The notes: generated by a model from the sequence alone, not told the origin. A DNA stretch of 64,000 nt from Acanthaster planci (GCF_001949145.1 NW_019091358.1:3695654-3759653), one strand, 5' to 3'. Shown: positions 25,154-38,430, counted from the first letter of the stretch. Translations and numbers: made by a program.

Positions 25154-28100
25154 TCATGTACTGCAAGTCCTGTCATTCAACTCCTCTTCTGCCTCGTCAA
25201 GTTCCCTGGATTCATCATAATCATCAAAACCATCATCACCATCATCATCATCCAACTCCTGACTCTTGCTCATGCATTGTGCCTCCTTTGGAGTACTCCC
25301 GTCTCCTTCGTCTGGGCAGCCCTTGGCCTGGTAGTGGAAAAAGGACTGTCTCTGCTTCTCGGTGAGTTGTCTCAGGTCAGTCTGGAGCTGGCTAGCCGGA
25401 GGTGCCTCCTCGGCAGGTGTCATTCCCTGTCTACAATGGGCATGAGGAGAACAAAAGGCTAAGTGTAGTACAAAAAGAACCTTTTATACCAACAAACTAA
25501 CTTATGCCTGCTGCATCCAAAGTGAAGTAGACTGCAGCAGGCAACAGCAAATGTATGAAATCCATTAGCTGGTACAGATCTTTCATGATTTGTTACATGA
25601 CAAGCTCAGCTTTGATTGGTCATGAGTACAAAAAACAAACTTTTAGAATAATTCTCAAAACGGTAAAATGTCTCTTGCAAACATGAAAACACTAAAATAA
25701 TATTTCTACTGAACACTAACTGAAAATGCCTCCCGTTTTAATGCAGACTAAGCATAACGTGCATTTTGAGGCAAAAATTCTTGCAAACCAAGGGTGAATG
25801 CTCTGCAAACTCTATTTGGCTGGTTACACAAAGTGGCAGCCAATGTTTGTAGACACAAGAAAAGTCTACGGTGGTTGCATCCACTTCCTACATAGCATTA
25901 GCTTTTGCACAAAGGAGCATTATTAAAATTTTGATTCAGCTCATTGACACTGTGAATGGCCTGGATGTGATCTCCCAACAAAAATGGACACGCTATTCGC
26001 CTGGATGGGTGATTTTGGTGAGGTTTATCCAATATCGCATCCAGACCACCAAAGTCACATCCGAGCCAGGAATCACATCTTGTGTTTTTTGATGATCCCT
26101 GCCAAAATCACATTCCAGATTCAATATCACATCCACCCCAAACACCTGTCCATTTTTGTAGGGAAATCACTGTCCAGATTGTTCACCATATTACTCCTCA
26201 GTTAGTTCCCACATGCTGCAGTCAAGTGTTCAGTCATCAGAGAAACTACATGTACATGTACTTACTCTGTTACAATGTCATTCTTGCCACACTTGGCGCA
26301 GACCTTGGCAGCAGTGGCACATGGTTTGCACATAATGTGATATGCTTGGGTGACTGCCTTCTGTTCACACTTAACACTGCGAAAAGAAAATTGACAAGAA
26401 ACCTATTAGGGAATGTAATTAATGGAAACCATTTTCACTTTTAAGAATGCAAGTAAAATGAATGCGGGGGGAGCAACTGTTCCAGAAAAAAGTCCCTCAG
26501 TGTAGAAATGTACATGTACCTATCAGAAAGGAGTGCAGCATAACCTCCAGTGTAGTCTCTTACACTGGTTTATCTCATCTAAATGATCTACGCGTAGGTT
26601 TATTTTACAGATTCACATTTTTATTCGACTGCCAACAAGTGCTCACAGAAGTACTTATGCAACATTCTGACACTTCTTCACCATGCATGTTTATAAATAC
26701 ATTGTAGGTGCTGGTTTTATCCATTTTTATGGAGGGTTAAATTCCACATTGGGAAATCAGAGGGCACCTTTGACAGTTTGACATGATCAATCCTTGTGAT
26801 TGGCTTTTTGTAATTGCCGTTTGACTCCTGAGTCATTAGGAGCAAGAAGCACAGACAATCCTTACTGTTAATAAGCACACGTCTACATTAGACACGTCCC
26901 CATCTTTTGCCACTTGGGTTCAGTCACAGGGTCACGTAGTCCGTGAACATGTACAATAACATCACGTGAAACCAATGCAGATTGACTTTCGGGAGCCTAT
27001 GAGCAATTTATTCGTGTCTGTATTTAATCTGTATAGTTGGCAAGGCAACCAGTGCCATTCCCCAGGAAACATCACACCGATTTGTCATAAGCATGTTTCG
27101 GCTTAACCTCAGAAAGGTACTGTTACCATATTCTTACATGTGTCTGATTAGGTTCATTCATGACATTTTTAAAGTTGAAGACTTAAAAAGGTTTAGTCCT
27201 AGTAAGTAGGACTTCCCATTGGCCAATTATGGCCAAATAATATGTTTTAAAACGGTGATGTAGAGTACTACTGTAGTACTGGTACTATGTCAAGGTACTA
27301 AGACTGGGTTTGTAGCTCTATGGTTAGATCCACCTTAGTCCCTTAAACTGGAGGTGGAGTCTCTGTACACTCCTCCATCAAATATTGACTAGTCCAAGTA
27401 ACAACATGTAGAATTCTCCAAATCTTCTCTTTATATAACAACCAAATACACGTAACTGGGACTCTACCCCTTAAACTGTTGGGTCCAACTTCCGCAGTTC
27501 TGGGGGTAACTAGGACTTTACGAATCACTTCTTTTAAATTTATGTCTTTTAAAATCGCCTCTTTTAAAAATTGCCCCTTTTGACATGTTCAACAACCACA
27601 TAACTAGGGCTCCATCATGTCCATGAATCACCTCTTTTAACATTTGGACAAATGTTAAAACTGGCAATTCGTTGAGTCCTACTGTGAGTTGAAGTCCTAG
27701 TTACTCAAACTACTGTACTGACCAGGAAGGCATTGTATACAAAGGGCCCACAGGCCTGGCTAGGTTTAAGTTACAGTGCACTACTTTGATCTGCCATATT
27801 TTCCTTCCTTACTTCGAGAACTAAAAGTCACAGCGACTTTGACCATCATGACCATGGCCTACCCATATCTACATCATCAGAACATGACCAGTTACAATTG
27901 CAATTGACCGATTTTTCCAAAACGAATGATATTTGGGAAAAACAAGGACAGCTCACCATTTCTTTGGTTGCGTCAGCGGTTTGTACTTCTTGTACTTAAT
28001 TTTCCATTCAATCTGCTCTCGGCAGCGAGAACACACGCCGCTTACGACCATTTGATTCAACGCTTTCATTTTTCGACTTGTATCATGCAAGTCGTTTTTA

Positions 28101-28162
28101 AACGCTTTTGTATTCTGATACTTTTGAGACTTCTTCTTCATGTTCCCTTTCTGCGAACTCAT
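25154..28162 (-). CDS. C9orf85: C9orf85 homologue, small CxxC zinc-binding-type protein
   Basis: Exons in transcript order: 28162-27957, 26376-26266, 25430-25154 (594 nt, 197 aa). The first exon begins MSSQKGN and ends YKPLTQPKK, very like vertebrate C9orf85 (MSSQKGNV..., KYKPLSKPKK). The second gives CVKCEQKAV, AYHIMCKPC and VCAKCGKND. Four CxxC pairs (about residues 44/47, 69/72, 85/88, 95/98) imply two zinc ribbons or knuckles. The last exon is acidic (a run rich in Asp at 25195-25270) and ends DRTCST. The acceptor of exon 3 must be TTGTAG|ACAGGG: using the CAG 4 nt further in would hit a stop. If exon 2 were not spliced, the protein would end at a TAA directly after VTE, so a short isoform is possible. 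Molecular function is not established for this family to my knowledge. A minus-strand AATAAA lies at 24912-24907. Confidence 0.9.
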
Positions 28163-28773
28163 TTTCTTGGTAACTCACTAAAACAGTATTTCTAACGTGA
28201 GAATCCAAACTAGATCCTCAGAAAATCGTAGTTTAATCATATACGTGCCTGAAATGACCTGAAGTGAGCGATGACAAGACCGTCCACGTTGAATAGCGCC
28301 CCCATTTGTCGAATGATATCTGGTCCATTTGAAAAAACATCAAAAATCGTAATGATTTTTCGCAAATTGTTCACACTTCAATGAAAAAAAAAGAAACCTC
28401 GTGACGAAATGAGCAAATGTAAAGTAGCCCTTAACGGTTATGTTTAATATTTTCACAATTTCTGTAAAATGCATACGGGCAGAATTTATCTTTAAAGCAA
28501 AAATAAGTTGCATTTTCATTACTTCAAGCAATATTGGAGTTTCATAATTGCAACACAAACAGGGTTCTCTGTAAATAATTTGAATATTTGTCGGCTCTTG
28601 CTTGGGGGAAAAATCAAAGGAATAAAATAGTTTTGCTATGATGCAAGGTCAACCTATCTGTCTTTTTTCAATGAGTCTATAGCAATACATGGATCTACAA
28701 ATTGCAAACAAAGGAAAGCATACATTGTAGAAAAAAAAATGTCTTTGCAGGAGTTCATTGCAAAAAAGTCCAT
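28163..28773. other. SIRT6 3' flank and C9orf85 promoter region
   Basis: About 610 bp separates the SIRT6 stop from the C9orf85 start, both on the minus strand. It must contain the SIRT6 3'UTR and the C9orf85 promoter. It is AT-rich, and I see no TATA box or coding exon. Confidence 0.5.
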
Positions 28774-31700
28774 CTACTTCAGCTTCACTTTCTTCACAGG
28801 AGAGTCAGTGTTCACATTATCTTCACAACATTCAACAACTTTGACCAAGGCACTGAGAGATGGTGATAAATGTTTCACTGGTCCCCTGCCGTCAGCTCTT
28901 TGCAAGCCTTGTACCGGTATTGAATACCCCGATTTTGAAATTGCGACCAACTTTAGACAATCACCATTAGCCAGTTCTCCGGAGTCCATCAAATGTCTCC
29001 CATTCTCCAGAAGCTGTGTCTCTGCAGTTCTGCTTCTAAACAGTTCCGCTTCTGCAGCACTGTCGCCGTCACTTTCCAAAAGTTTATTACAAATTTCCCG
29101 ATCATTTCCCCGTTGTAGATTACCACTAACGTTTGAGAGATTTTGATGGGCATTCCCCAGATTCAGTTCTCTTTCTTCCTTCACTGAAATTTGTTCCGAA
29201 TAGGCTGAATTTTCCTCCTTTACGTGAACACTCTGGTGAGTCCTTTCCACGTTCTCCTCTGGTTCTCCAGTCACCTTTACTGCACCACCACCTTCTGCTG
29301 AACAAGTGCGTGACGATGTCTGGACGATGCAAGGTCCCCTGTACTCTGGGATGGTCAGTCCGAGGTGGGCCATGACCTTTGACATGACCTTGTCGACATA
29401 TCCATGTATCCTCAGATATGCATGTTTGTCCTGCATGGATAAAAAGATAAACATAGCAGTTGGCAGATGCATACAAAAGTCCCAGACTGAATTCCAGCCA
29501 GAAATCACTCGGGGGAAAATTGTAGCCATCAGACACTCTTGCTAGCTGAAATAAATTACAATGAACCTCAATCATTCCGACGTTTTTCCTGCTTCTTTCC
29601 AGAAACTACGCAGATATTTGACAAGTGATGCAGGCAGACTTGGGTACAATTGTGCACTGAAAACTACGGTTACATGGAACAACACAGACGCCTGGTACCA
29701 TGGGTTGTTAGTAAAGCAGTTTTCCTTGAATGCAATGAAGGCTCAAACACAAAGCACATGACTATTACAATCAGATGCTCCCAGTGACGTCTGATTCAAG
29801 GGTTCAGTTACAAGAACAATAAAATATGTATGTTGGTTATGCACCTCTGTGTAATTTGAGCATTAAAATGATTTCCTTACATGTTTGGTGGGTTGGAGAT
29901 TGACAATGACGATCTTTCCTCCGGCTTTCTTGGTGAGCAGCGGGAGGTTGCCGCTGGGTACAATCTGAAGGCTTGTCCCCAGGCAAAGTGCAAGGTCAGC
30001 TTGCCTGGAAATCACAGAACCGAATCAAATGGATGGTGAAAAGGCATTCACATTAACCTTGGAGAGAAATGAAAATTGTCAGGGCCCAGTAAGGATGACA
30101 AGGAGATACCCATAAAGCATCAAGCAACAACGACAGCAGTAAAATACTGTGACTTTCTGGACATTTTTTTTTTCAAATGCCAATGATAGTGAGAATTTTG
30201 CAATTTGTTGTTTTTCTACAAACTACAAAATGGCAACTAAACCCCCTAAATTCAGACAAAAATCTGAGACATCACACTCCAGAATTTCATCTTTGTTCAC
30301 CATTATGGCCAGATCAAATACAGTGAGGGTATTTTTCAGAAGCATACTTTTTTCCATTTTTAAGCAATTACACAAAAATCCACTTCCGTTTGTTACTTAT
30401 TCACACATTTGCTTCTCCCCGTTTTGTAACTGTATCACATGTTTCTAAATCCTATCAAATAACAATTATGTGAAGCTATAAACTTAAATCCCTTTGACTA
30501 TTGACTTTCCTTAGTTCTAATTTTTCTGATATGTAAAATAAAAAATCATGAGTAATTTTGGAGGTTACAATCTGTCAATGGAATCAATTGAAGTTCTCAA
30601 GAAAAACTAAACTCTCTGATAAAAACTATGATTAATTATTTTTGGACAAACCTGGATTGTTTTTCTGCACGATCCAAGTCATCTTCTGGCAATGCATCCT
30701 CCCAGTCTAAAATTGTGTCTCGTAACTTGCCTCTTTGGTGAACAGGTAAAATAGACAAGAACTGAAGGGTTACTATGATTTTTAGTGACAGTGAACTCAA
30801 GTGTTGGGGTCGGGGCACAAACATGTATTTGAGAAAAGCAGCAGAAATCACTGGACCACCAAATGGTGGAGTAGATGGGCTTTTTACCTGCATTTTCCCC
30901 GGGGCTTTGTCTGCGTACACTGCCCTCCAGTTGGCTTGAGGCCCAATGTGGGAACAGCTGTCTCTCGGACATACTGCCTGCATAAAACATCAACCCACAT
31001 AATCAACATGCAAAGTGTGTTTCATTTTCCAAATTGCTCATGTTACAAAATCTTCAAAGACTAATTTACATCTCTGCTCACAGGGACATTATGCAAGACT
31101 GCATAAGGCTAAAAAGGCATACATGCTTAGTCAAGGCCTGTATGTTACGAGCATGCAAAGGAATGTTGCATGAAAGGCTTCTGGGCACAACAAAGGACCC
31201 TGCTCTCAACTGTGCCCCCACTGGTGACAAAGAGAGAGGTTGGACCAACACTTTGACCGCCCACACGAGAGTTCACCCATTTCTTCAGGAGACCCACGCA
31301 TCATCATCATCACCATCATTTTCGGTCATTATTGGTCCCCTGCAAGGCCCAGACCTCCGTACGCTGGTGCCAACTGATCCAACGTACCACTCTCATCCTT
31401 GCAATGCCTGCTACCTTAACAATCTCATCCTTCCATCTTGTTTTCTGTTTTCCCCAGCAACGTGAACCTGTCTCCCTTGGTTGACATTCTGAGCTCTATT
31501 CTGACCCACGTGGACCCTGTTCTAAACCCACAGACTTGGTCTGTTGGTACCAGGAGATGGTATTGCCGGCCAACAAAGCCTCTCATCTCACACTATACAG
31601 GGTGACCCTTAAAGTAAGATAACAGGTCTTTGCATCTTACTTGCCACATTTATCGCACTGCTCCACAAACATGTTGCCATGAAGTTCTGACAGCCTGTCC

Positions 31701-33799
31701 CTGTAAAGGAAACATCAGTGGAACGTTAACAAAACAGACAGAACCACTGAAATCATGCATCAGTAAATGGATCTGCAGGGTGAATGCGTAGCCCATCATA
31801 GAATTGGGACTCCACACATTCTGTTTCAAAGAAGCACTTCATGTAAACAAGAAACGTACCTGGGGAATCCAGACCTGAGATGAAGCCCGTCCACGTTCTG
31901 ACTGACGACATACTTAACAAAGCCTGCCCTCTCCAGTTCAATCAAGGCACGATGGGTGGGAGTGGGGACTGCGCCATCAAAGGTGACATTGACATCTGGT
32001 TTCCTACCTTCCTTCTCCAGGGTCCACACTCCCTTGGGACCCCTGACCAGAAATAAACAATTTCATGAACAGTATTTTCTCTGACATATTTTCCATGCAA
32101 TCCTCTGACTTATAGTGTATAAATGGACTGGTAATGAAGTCGCTTGCCCTAACAGTCCTCAATCCACCAGTTTCAATATGATTTTACGTACACCCTAGGG
32201 AGTTAGGACTACTGCACGTCTACGCGTACTGGTGTATGGGTAATTCCAGAAATTAGGGGTCCATTTTTTTGTAAGTTCAGAACGGACATTTTAATTTGCA
32301 AGAGTGGTGAATAAATGCAAATTACCTGCCGAACAAATAGTGATAGTTTGAAATCAATTCAAACTATATGTCCATGTCTAATAACAAAGGTCAGATGTAA
32401 CAGGGACAGATGTAACTTTTGGACCCCTAATTTCTGGAATTACCCATGTACAAAAAGGTAACAAAATGTATACATGTACATGTACAGCACCAGTATGTTA
32501 TCTGGAATCGAAAAATACACAAACACGAAATGGGGTTTTTGAAGAAGGACCCCCGTTCCTGATTTTACCAAATTGACAAGTAACTTTAAATCAGCTCTGT
32601 ACCTGAAATCTGGTATTCCAGCAGATGTGCTGATGCCAGCCCCTGTATGCACAACAGTATATTTGCTGTTAAGGAGCAGGCTTGCCAATTGATGAGATTT
32701 CTCTTCGATCACATCTGGATCATCAAATTTCTAACAATGAGTGGTCCAAAAGAACAAAAATCCACAGGTTAAAAACTGGACACTTGGATGTCATGGACAA
32801 GGTCGTGCAATGTTAGGTCCAAATGTTTAAAGAAGCAGTCTGTGGGGTCCTAGTTAAATAGTTATCTCAAACTAGGGTTTGCGCACAGGCTGTCAAGGCT
32901 CGACCAGCATCTGTCCACAACAGTACAGTTGTCAGGTCTCTCTTAGTTCACCGTTTACTGTAAAGACCAATCTAACATGTCAGGAATTCTTCTTGCTGAT
33001 ACAAGTGAAATCAGAATGTTGCATTCTTATGGTCCTACTACTATTTACTACTGCACCGAGTTAGTACACTAGATTGGATTAACTTCTCACAATACTTGCA
33101 AATACAGCAAATGGGATACTGGGTGAACATTAATTTGATTGTATAATGTAATTAATCAACTAAAATTTATTAAAAAGTTGATTCTTTGCAAGCAAAGCAG
33201 CAATTGGTAGGATTATCCACTGATGACAGGAATACATGCAAGGGTACGAAATGACTTGGGTACAAATTGACTCGGGTACGAGATGACCCAGACTCAGGCA
33301 GAGGGCCTAAACCAGTCAGCTGATCCGAATATGACACACATGGTATCCAGACATCATTTTTTTCTGTGATTGATTGGCAAAGAGCTACATGTATCCTTAT
33401 GAATATTTAGGACTTTGTATAGACAAATCCTATTCGATGCCATAACTGCTGTGGTGCTGCACTCACATGTGCACATTTTTCAGCTTGACGCGAGCGTGCA
33501 TTTGGCAAATCACAACACCCTATTGGTCAAAGAGGCATGGAACGCACACGTACCACCTGTCCATGAGTGTTGCACCACCGCAGTAATGCCATGGCTTCCA
33601 ATTCTGGTTGTCGAATTGCAGTATACATTTGCTATGGGCCCAGCCGGGCATTCTCAGATTTGGACTTAGAGCCTAGACATAAATGGTGGGCCAAGTCTAC
33701 ATCATAAGCATTGTATTTGTAAGGCTATGAGCATGAAAGTTTAAGATTTACCTCGCACTGCTCTGGATATGCACCGTGCACGGACACTAAGGAAACCAT
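28774..33799 (-). CDS. SIRT6: SIRT6, NAD-dependent protein deacylase/ADP-ribosyltransferase
   Basis: Nuclear class IV sirtuin acting on histone H3 acetyl-lysines and in DNA repair (established for the vertebrate family). Exons in transcript order: 33799-33752, 32730-32603, 32042-31860, 31700-31641, 30977-30888, 30732-30652, 30004-29881, 29430-28774 (1371 nt, 456 aa). Visible landmarks: [20 protein letters not shown] (44-63, NAD binding), [20 protein letters not shown] with catalytic His127, zinc Cys at 135, 138, 160 and 169, [15 protein letters not shown] (SIRT6 not SIRT7), [15 protein letters not shown] and VNLQPTKH. All catalytic and zinc residues are intact. The C-terminal exon encodes 218 aa. 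Its first part ([20 protein letters not shown]) is conserved; the rest is Ser/Glu-rich and ends KKVKLK, probably a nuclear localisation signal. This tail is longer than in human SIRT6 (355 aa in total). The N-terminal 16 aa are poorly conserved and sit right after a possible acceptor (TTATTTTTAG), so the true first exon may be further upstream. Confidence 0.94.
32236..32447. mobile_element. 212-bp MITE with perfect 27-bp terminal inverted repeats, SIRT6 intron 2
   Basis: Positions 32236-32262 and 32421-32447 are perfect reverse complements (they begin ATGGGTAATTCCAGAAATTA). The interior is AT-rich and non-coding. The size and ends fit a non-autonomous DNA transposon. The near-perfect ends suggest recent insertion or selection on the ends. 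The superfamily is not recognised. Confidence 0.8.
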
Positions 33800-35454
33800 C
33801 TTGCTAAAAATAAATAATAAATAACGAAAAAAGCCTCATGCTTTTCCGAAATGTTCTGGACGCATACGCTCACAGGCCCTATCTAAAACATGAAAAACCA
33901 TGAAAACTTTCATTCTATGTCTGTAAATTTTCCTGAAACTTAGGCCTATCTCACCTCTGGCATTCCACATTTCCCTTTATGTTCATATGGCGACAACCCT
34001 TCTGAATAATTCACGGACATATTCAAAGATCTGCAGAGTTCCGCTCAGACACAAACTACAGACTAAATGTCCAAAAGCGTATTTACGTAAACGTGCCTCT
34101 GGAGGGCGCTTTTTTGTACACCATCCCGGCACAGTCCGAGGGCAAGTGATTACGTAAGCGCGGCACGGCCTTATGAGCCACATGCATGCCTGAAAATTGA
34201 AATTAAAACGCCGTTTGTTCGATGCAAGCTTTTGAAAAATGTGGAAATTTCTTAAGTTAGAAGGGGTGACGTTTAGATCGAACCAGATTGTTCATTAACG
34301 GCAAACTGCCAAGTCGAAACTGCTGTCATCGCAGGGATGTGACTAGTTGAACAGGCCTGCTCGCGCAGCCGTAAATATTTTGTTTTCTCAGTTCTATAAT
34401 TTACGGGAGTCGGGAGAAACATTAAGTATTTGACAAAACCATTTTTGTTTATATATAAAGCCTATCAGTATTTACTTGATATTCGGTAAACCGGAGCACG
34501 AAACATTGATACTGTACGTTCAGGAATACAACTGAAATTGGGGACGCCTCGAATCCATATGATGCAAGATGTGGGGACGGAGAGAACCGCGGGGTTCCGC
34601 GTACGGTCCGTGGCGGCCCGGGAGCGCGTGGACGATCCTCAGTTCGTATATGTACGACACCTAGACCTATATACGATTTAACCATAGACCTGAAGGGTTT
34701 CTATGATTTAACCAATACGTATGAGAAACATTTAAATTTTTAGCTTCTTTTGCCAGACCAAGTTCTACAAATAATAAGTGCCAAGTTTTAAATAATAATG
34801 TTACAAGAATGCCAGTAAGCCTCGGGAAATATAGACCCCTTCTGGTCATTCTCAGTCCCTCGGGGACCTCGCGAGCGGGGACATAGGCGTGCACCATTGC
34901 CAGTCCACGTATTCATAGAGCTAGCCCCCAATGTAAACTTCCCCAAAATCAAACCTACGAGGGGGCAAACAAATTTGGATTGTATAAACTTCTATTGCCT
35001 TTCTGGGGTTCACGTTTACATTTCGATGCTTTTTTCTCGATTTTGGAAGGAAAGGAAATGAAACAGACCTCCAAAATCGCCTGCCTCTCATTATTCCCCC
35101 ATAACCCTTTCTTGATTTTATGGGGCACGATTCCCTTTATTCCCGAGATACGGCCTTGCTTTCCATCACTGTGGATAGGCAATAATCTTTCCAAAGCCGA
35201 ACACTTTTGAAAATTGTTAATCGAGAGGAGCTTATAGTTCCCCTGCGGTCCTGTTAAAGTGTTGTCAACAATTTTGTTTGTCCTCCTCCCGCTTAAACTA
35301 AGTTGTTTCTTCACCACTGCTTTCAGTCAGGTTTTCACCGTTTCGATGAGCATAATGCATGTTTCCCGAAAGTGCGGTGCCCCTCAGTCTGAGGGCATTC
35401 AGTGAAGCAGTGGTGATAAGTACGCTATTTCCCGGTAAAGTGTGTGGATGATAG

Positions 35455-36893
35455 GTGTACCGTATGGTGTTCCATATGTGCCATCCGGCGTCACATTTTT
35501 CGACGGGCGTCGCATTTTTCGACGGGCGTTGCATTTTTCGACTGGCGTCGCATTTTTTAACTGGCGTCGCATTTTTCGACGGGCGTCGCATTTTTCATTA
35601 CTTCATCGGAACGACCTATGGAGGCCAGTCATCGGTACCGCCAGCTTATTATAAAACACTCGAAAACTAGTCTAATAAAGAATGAAGTTATCTGTTGTGG
35701 AGATTCTCACACGTACGGCAACATTTGTCACAGAAAAAAAGAAAATTAGACAGAAAGGTATGTACATGTACGTGCAACCCCAGGGTCAATCAAGAAGAAG
35801 CAGCTACGACGAAACAGCCTTTTCAAACAGTGACACTTTTCAAACCCAAATCCACATGCAGTCCTCAAGACCTTGGGAAGTCATTTCGTTGAGTAATAAA
35901 CACAAGCCCCCCCCAAAAAAAACAAAGAAAAATAAATGATCTCAAGCCCATGACCAGACGGCCTCCACCGGGGGAATGCCTGAACCACGGACCATTGCCT
36001 GAACAACTTCAAATGTGTGAAATACCTTTCTACCACTGTAATGAAAAAATAAGATCAGTTTGGCTTCCTCTGGACAGATTTTCATGGTTCAAAAAGTATT
36101 TTCGGAAAACTGTGCGTGATTTTGTATTGCTGACAACTTCTTTCAACCAAGAAAACGTAAAATATCTCAAAGTTATGGTGCGTGACATTTCTTCGCCAAG
36201 AGTAGTTACATTTTAAATTANNNNNNNNNNNNNNNNNNNNNNNNNNNNNNNNNNNNNNNNNNNNNNNNNNNNNNNNNNNNNNNNNNNNNNNNNNNNNNNN
36301 NNNNNNNNNNNNNNNNNNNNNNNNNNNNNNNNNNNNNNNNNNNNNNNNNNNNNNNNNNNNNNNNNNNNNNNNNNNNNNNNNNNNNNNNNNNNNNNNNNNN
36401 NNNNNNNNNNNNNNNNNNNNNNNNNNNNNNNNNNNNNNNNNNNNNNNNNNNNNNNNNNNNNNNNNNNNNNNNNNNNNNNNNNNNNNNNNNNNNNNNNNNN
36501 NNNNNNNNNNNNNNNNNNNNNNNNNNNNNNNNNNNNNNNNNNNNNNNNNNNNNNNNNNNNNNNNNNNNNNNNNNNNNNNNNNNNNNNNNNNNNNNNNNNN
36601 NNNNNNNNNNNNNNNNNNNNNNNNNNNNNNNNNNNNNNNNNNNNNNNNNNNNNNNNNNNNNNNNNNNNNNNNNNNNNNNNNNNNNNNNNNNNNNNNNNNN
36701 NNNNNNNNNNNNNNNNNNNNNNNNNNNNNNNNNNNNNNNNNNNNNNNNNNNNNNNNNNNNNNNNNNNNNNNNNNNNNNNNNNNNNNNNNNNNNNNNNNNN
36801 NNNNNNNNNNNNNNNNNNNNNNNNNNNNNNNNNNNNNNNNNNNNCGCCCGTCAAAAATGCGACGCCGGATGGCACATATGGATCACCATAGTA
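35455..36893. mobile_element. Foldback-like element with inverted ends and internal short tandem repeats
   Basis: The left end (about 35455-35505, containing CCATATGTGCCATCCGGCGT) reappears in reverse complement at 36845-36893. Inward of the left end are about six copies of a 19-20 bp unit (GGCGTCGCATTTTTCGAC, 35485-35597). The right end shows at least one inverted unit before the gap. Long inverted ends made of short tandem units resemble foldback or TU-type elements. The interior (35600-36220) has only short open frames and no recognisable transposase. Confidence 0.6.
36221..36844. other. Assembly gap (624 N) in the SIRT6-macroglobulin intergenic region
   Basis: A run of N. The sequence directly to its right is the inverse of sequence about 0.8 kb to its left, so the gap falls inside a foldback-like repeat. 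Confidence 0.98.
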
Positions 36894-38094
36894 CCGGCTC
36901 GTCCCATGCCGTTCCTGCTCGCCAGCAGCGCGAAGGACACGACTGAGTCACTTTTTTGTTTGTGAAGAGATGGCCCAGCGGAAACGAAACTTGAACCCCG
37001 TGGACCCTGGACTTATGACGTCACTGTCGGAACTGTTTTCGGTTGCTGTGTGGCCAGCCCGTTCCATACAATCAATAGTTCGGTCAATTGAGTCTTGCCA
37101 AAAACAGCAAGCGGCTGAAGTTCGGGAAGACGTGCGCGAACGTGACCTGGTAACACCGCAATGATGGTGCCTTCTCGGAAGTGGAAAGCCTTGGCAACAG
37201 CACCGTAATCGTATCTTAGTCACGAATGTACAACTATCAGATACGTCCGCGTGATCTTGGTGCGGGTCGGGGGAAGAGGAATGAATGAATTTTTTTATAC
37301 GTGAAACAATCCCTCCCAACTCCACCTTCAGGGAAAGGTGATGGTACTGCTTTTAACTAATGCTGGCGCTGGCCCTAAAAATGGCAATAAGGCTCTTGGA
37401 CCGGACATCCCCCATAGGCCAATAAAGTGTAGCTGCAGTGAATTTTTCTTCGACACAACTTTTCTGCATCTTTGTACTTTTGTTCAGTGTATAAAAACTC
37501 TTACACACTCCTATTTGGTTAAATGCATTGAAAAGTGCACACTTTTAAACAATCAAAATTATCCACGTTCTCTTGGACAACTGAGGGCGCTGTTGCTATA
37601 AAGTCTCCTGGGGTACAGTCCACTAATTCAAGCCCCATTGAAAACAGTGTAAAACCAGCACTGTTTAGGGCCCAATAACATGCACGCCAACATCCCTAAG
37701 ATTTCTGAAACACTGAATGAAATTCTTGTCTGGTCACTAATCTTTCAATTTTTTTGTGGGTTGACCAATTACTTTTTTAATTATTCCCACAAAACAAAAT
37801 CACCCCCCAAAAAGTGATTTTTCCGAAGTCTGATTGCAGCCATTTCTCAAGTGGCAACCCTCAACTTTTTCGGGCACTTAGACCATTTTTCAACCGTAGT
37901 TTTTAGCCATTCTGTTCTCATATGAAAGCTCAAAGACCCAGGGAGTTGATCCTGGCAAGGGTTTACATAATCTCACCATTTTGGGAGCCAAACAATCTCC
38001 TTGTTCAAAAGATACTGCGGGGCACTTTTAATGCTAATGAGCTGGCCAGAAATTCTCACTTGAATTAGTGGTCTGCACCCCTGGGGAAGTCATG

Positions 38095-38430
38095 GTTCAG
38101 TGCATAGGTATTTATTCACATTGCAATCCCAGAATTTACCGACTGAAAACATTTCTGAGAAAGGGATTGGTGGTTTCTTATTGTTATGCGCATAAAAAAC
38201 AACGAATCAGCAAAAAGAGAAATATTAGTCCAAGGAAATGTTCAAAAACGCAGGACTTTTTGTGTACAAACCAATGTAACGTGGAGGCTTCTTCCTGAGA
38301 TGATATCACAGTTTTGTCATGAATATAGATATACTCGTTAGCATAAAACAAAAGGCATTAAAATACCCTTTAAAATTGTGAAACCAACGTTGAAATAAGG
38401 TTAACTGAGGCACAAAGGTGCGTTTTACAG
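38095..38430 (+). repeat. Dispersed repeat copy A
   Basis: It shares about 330 bp of clear but diverged similarity, in the same orientation, with 47046-47380. Examples are TGCATA(A)GGT, CCCAGAATTTACNNACTGA, TCTGAGAAAGGG/GCTGAGAAAGGG, TAGCATAAAA and the spacing between them. It lies in the intergenic region left of the macroglobulin gene. Confidence 0.65.

Noticed and set aside
25195-25270. ATC/ATCATC simple repeat as a microsatellite only
   Set aside because: On the minus strand it encodes the acidic Asp-rich tail of the C9orf85 homologue, so it is coding.
36213-36875. 220-codon minus-strand frame
   Set aside because: It is almost entirely the second N gap.
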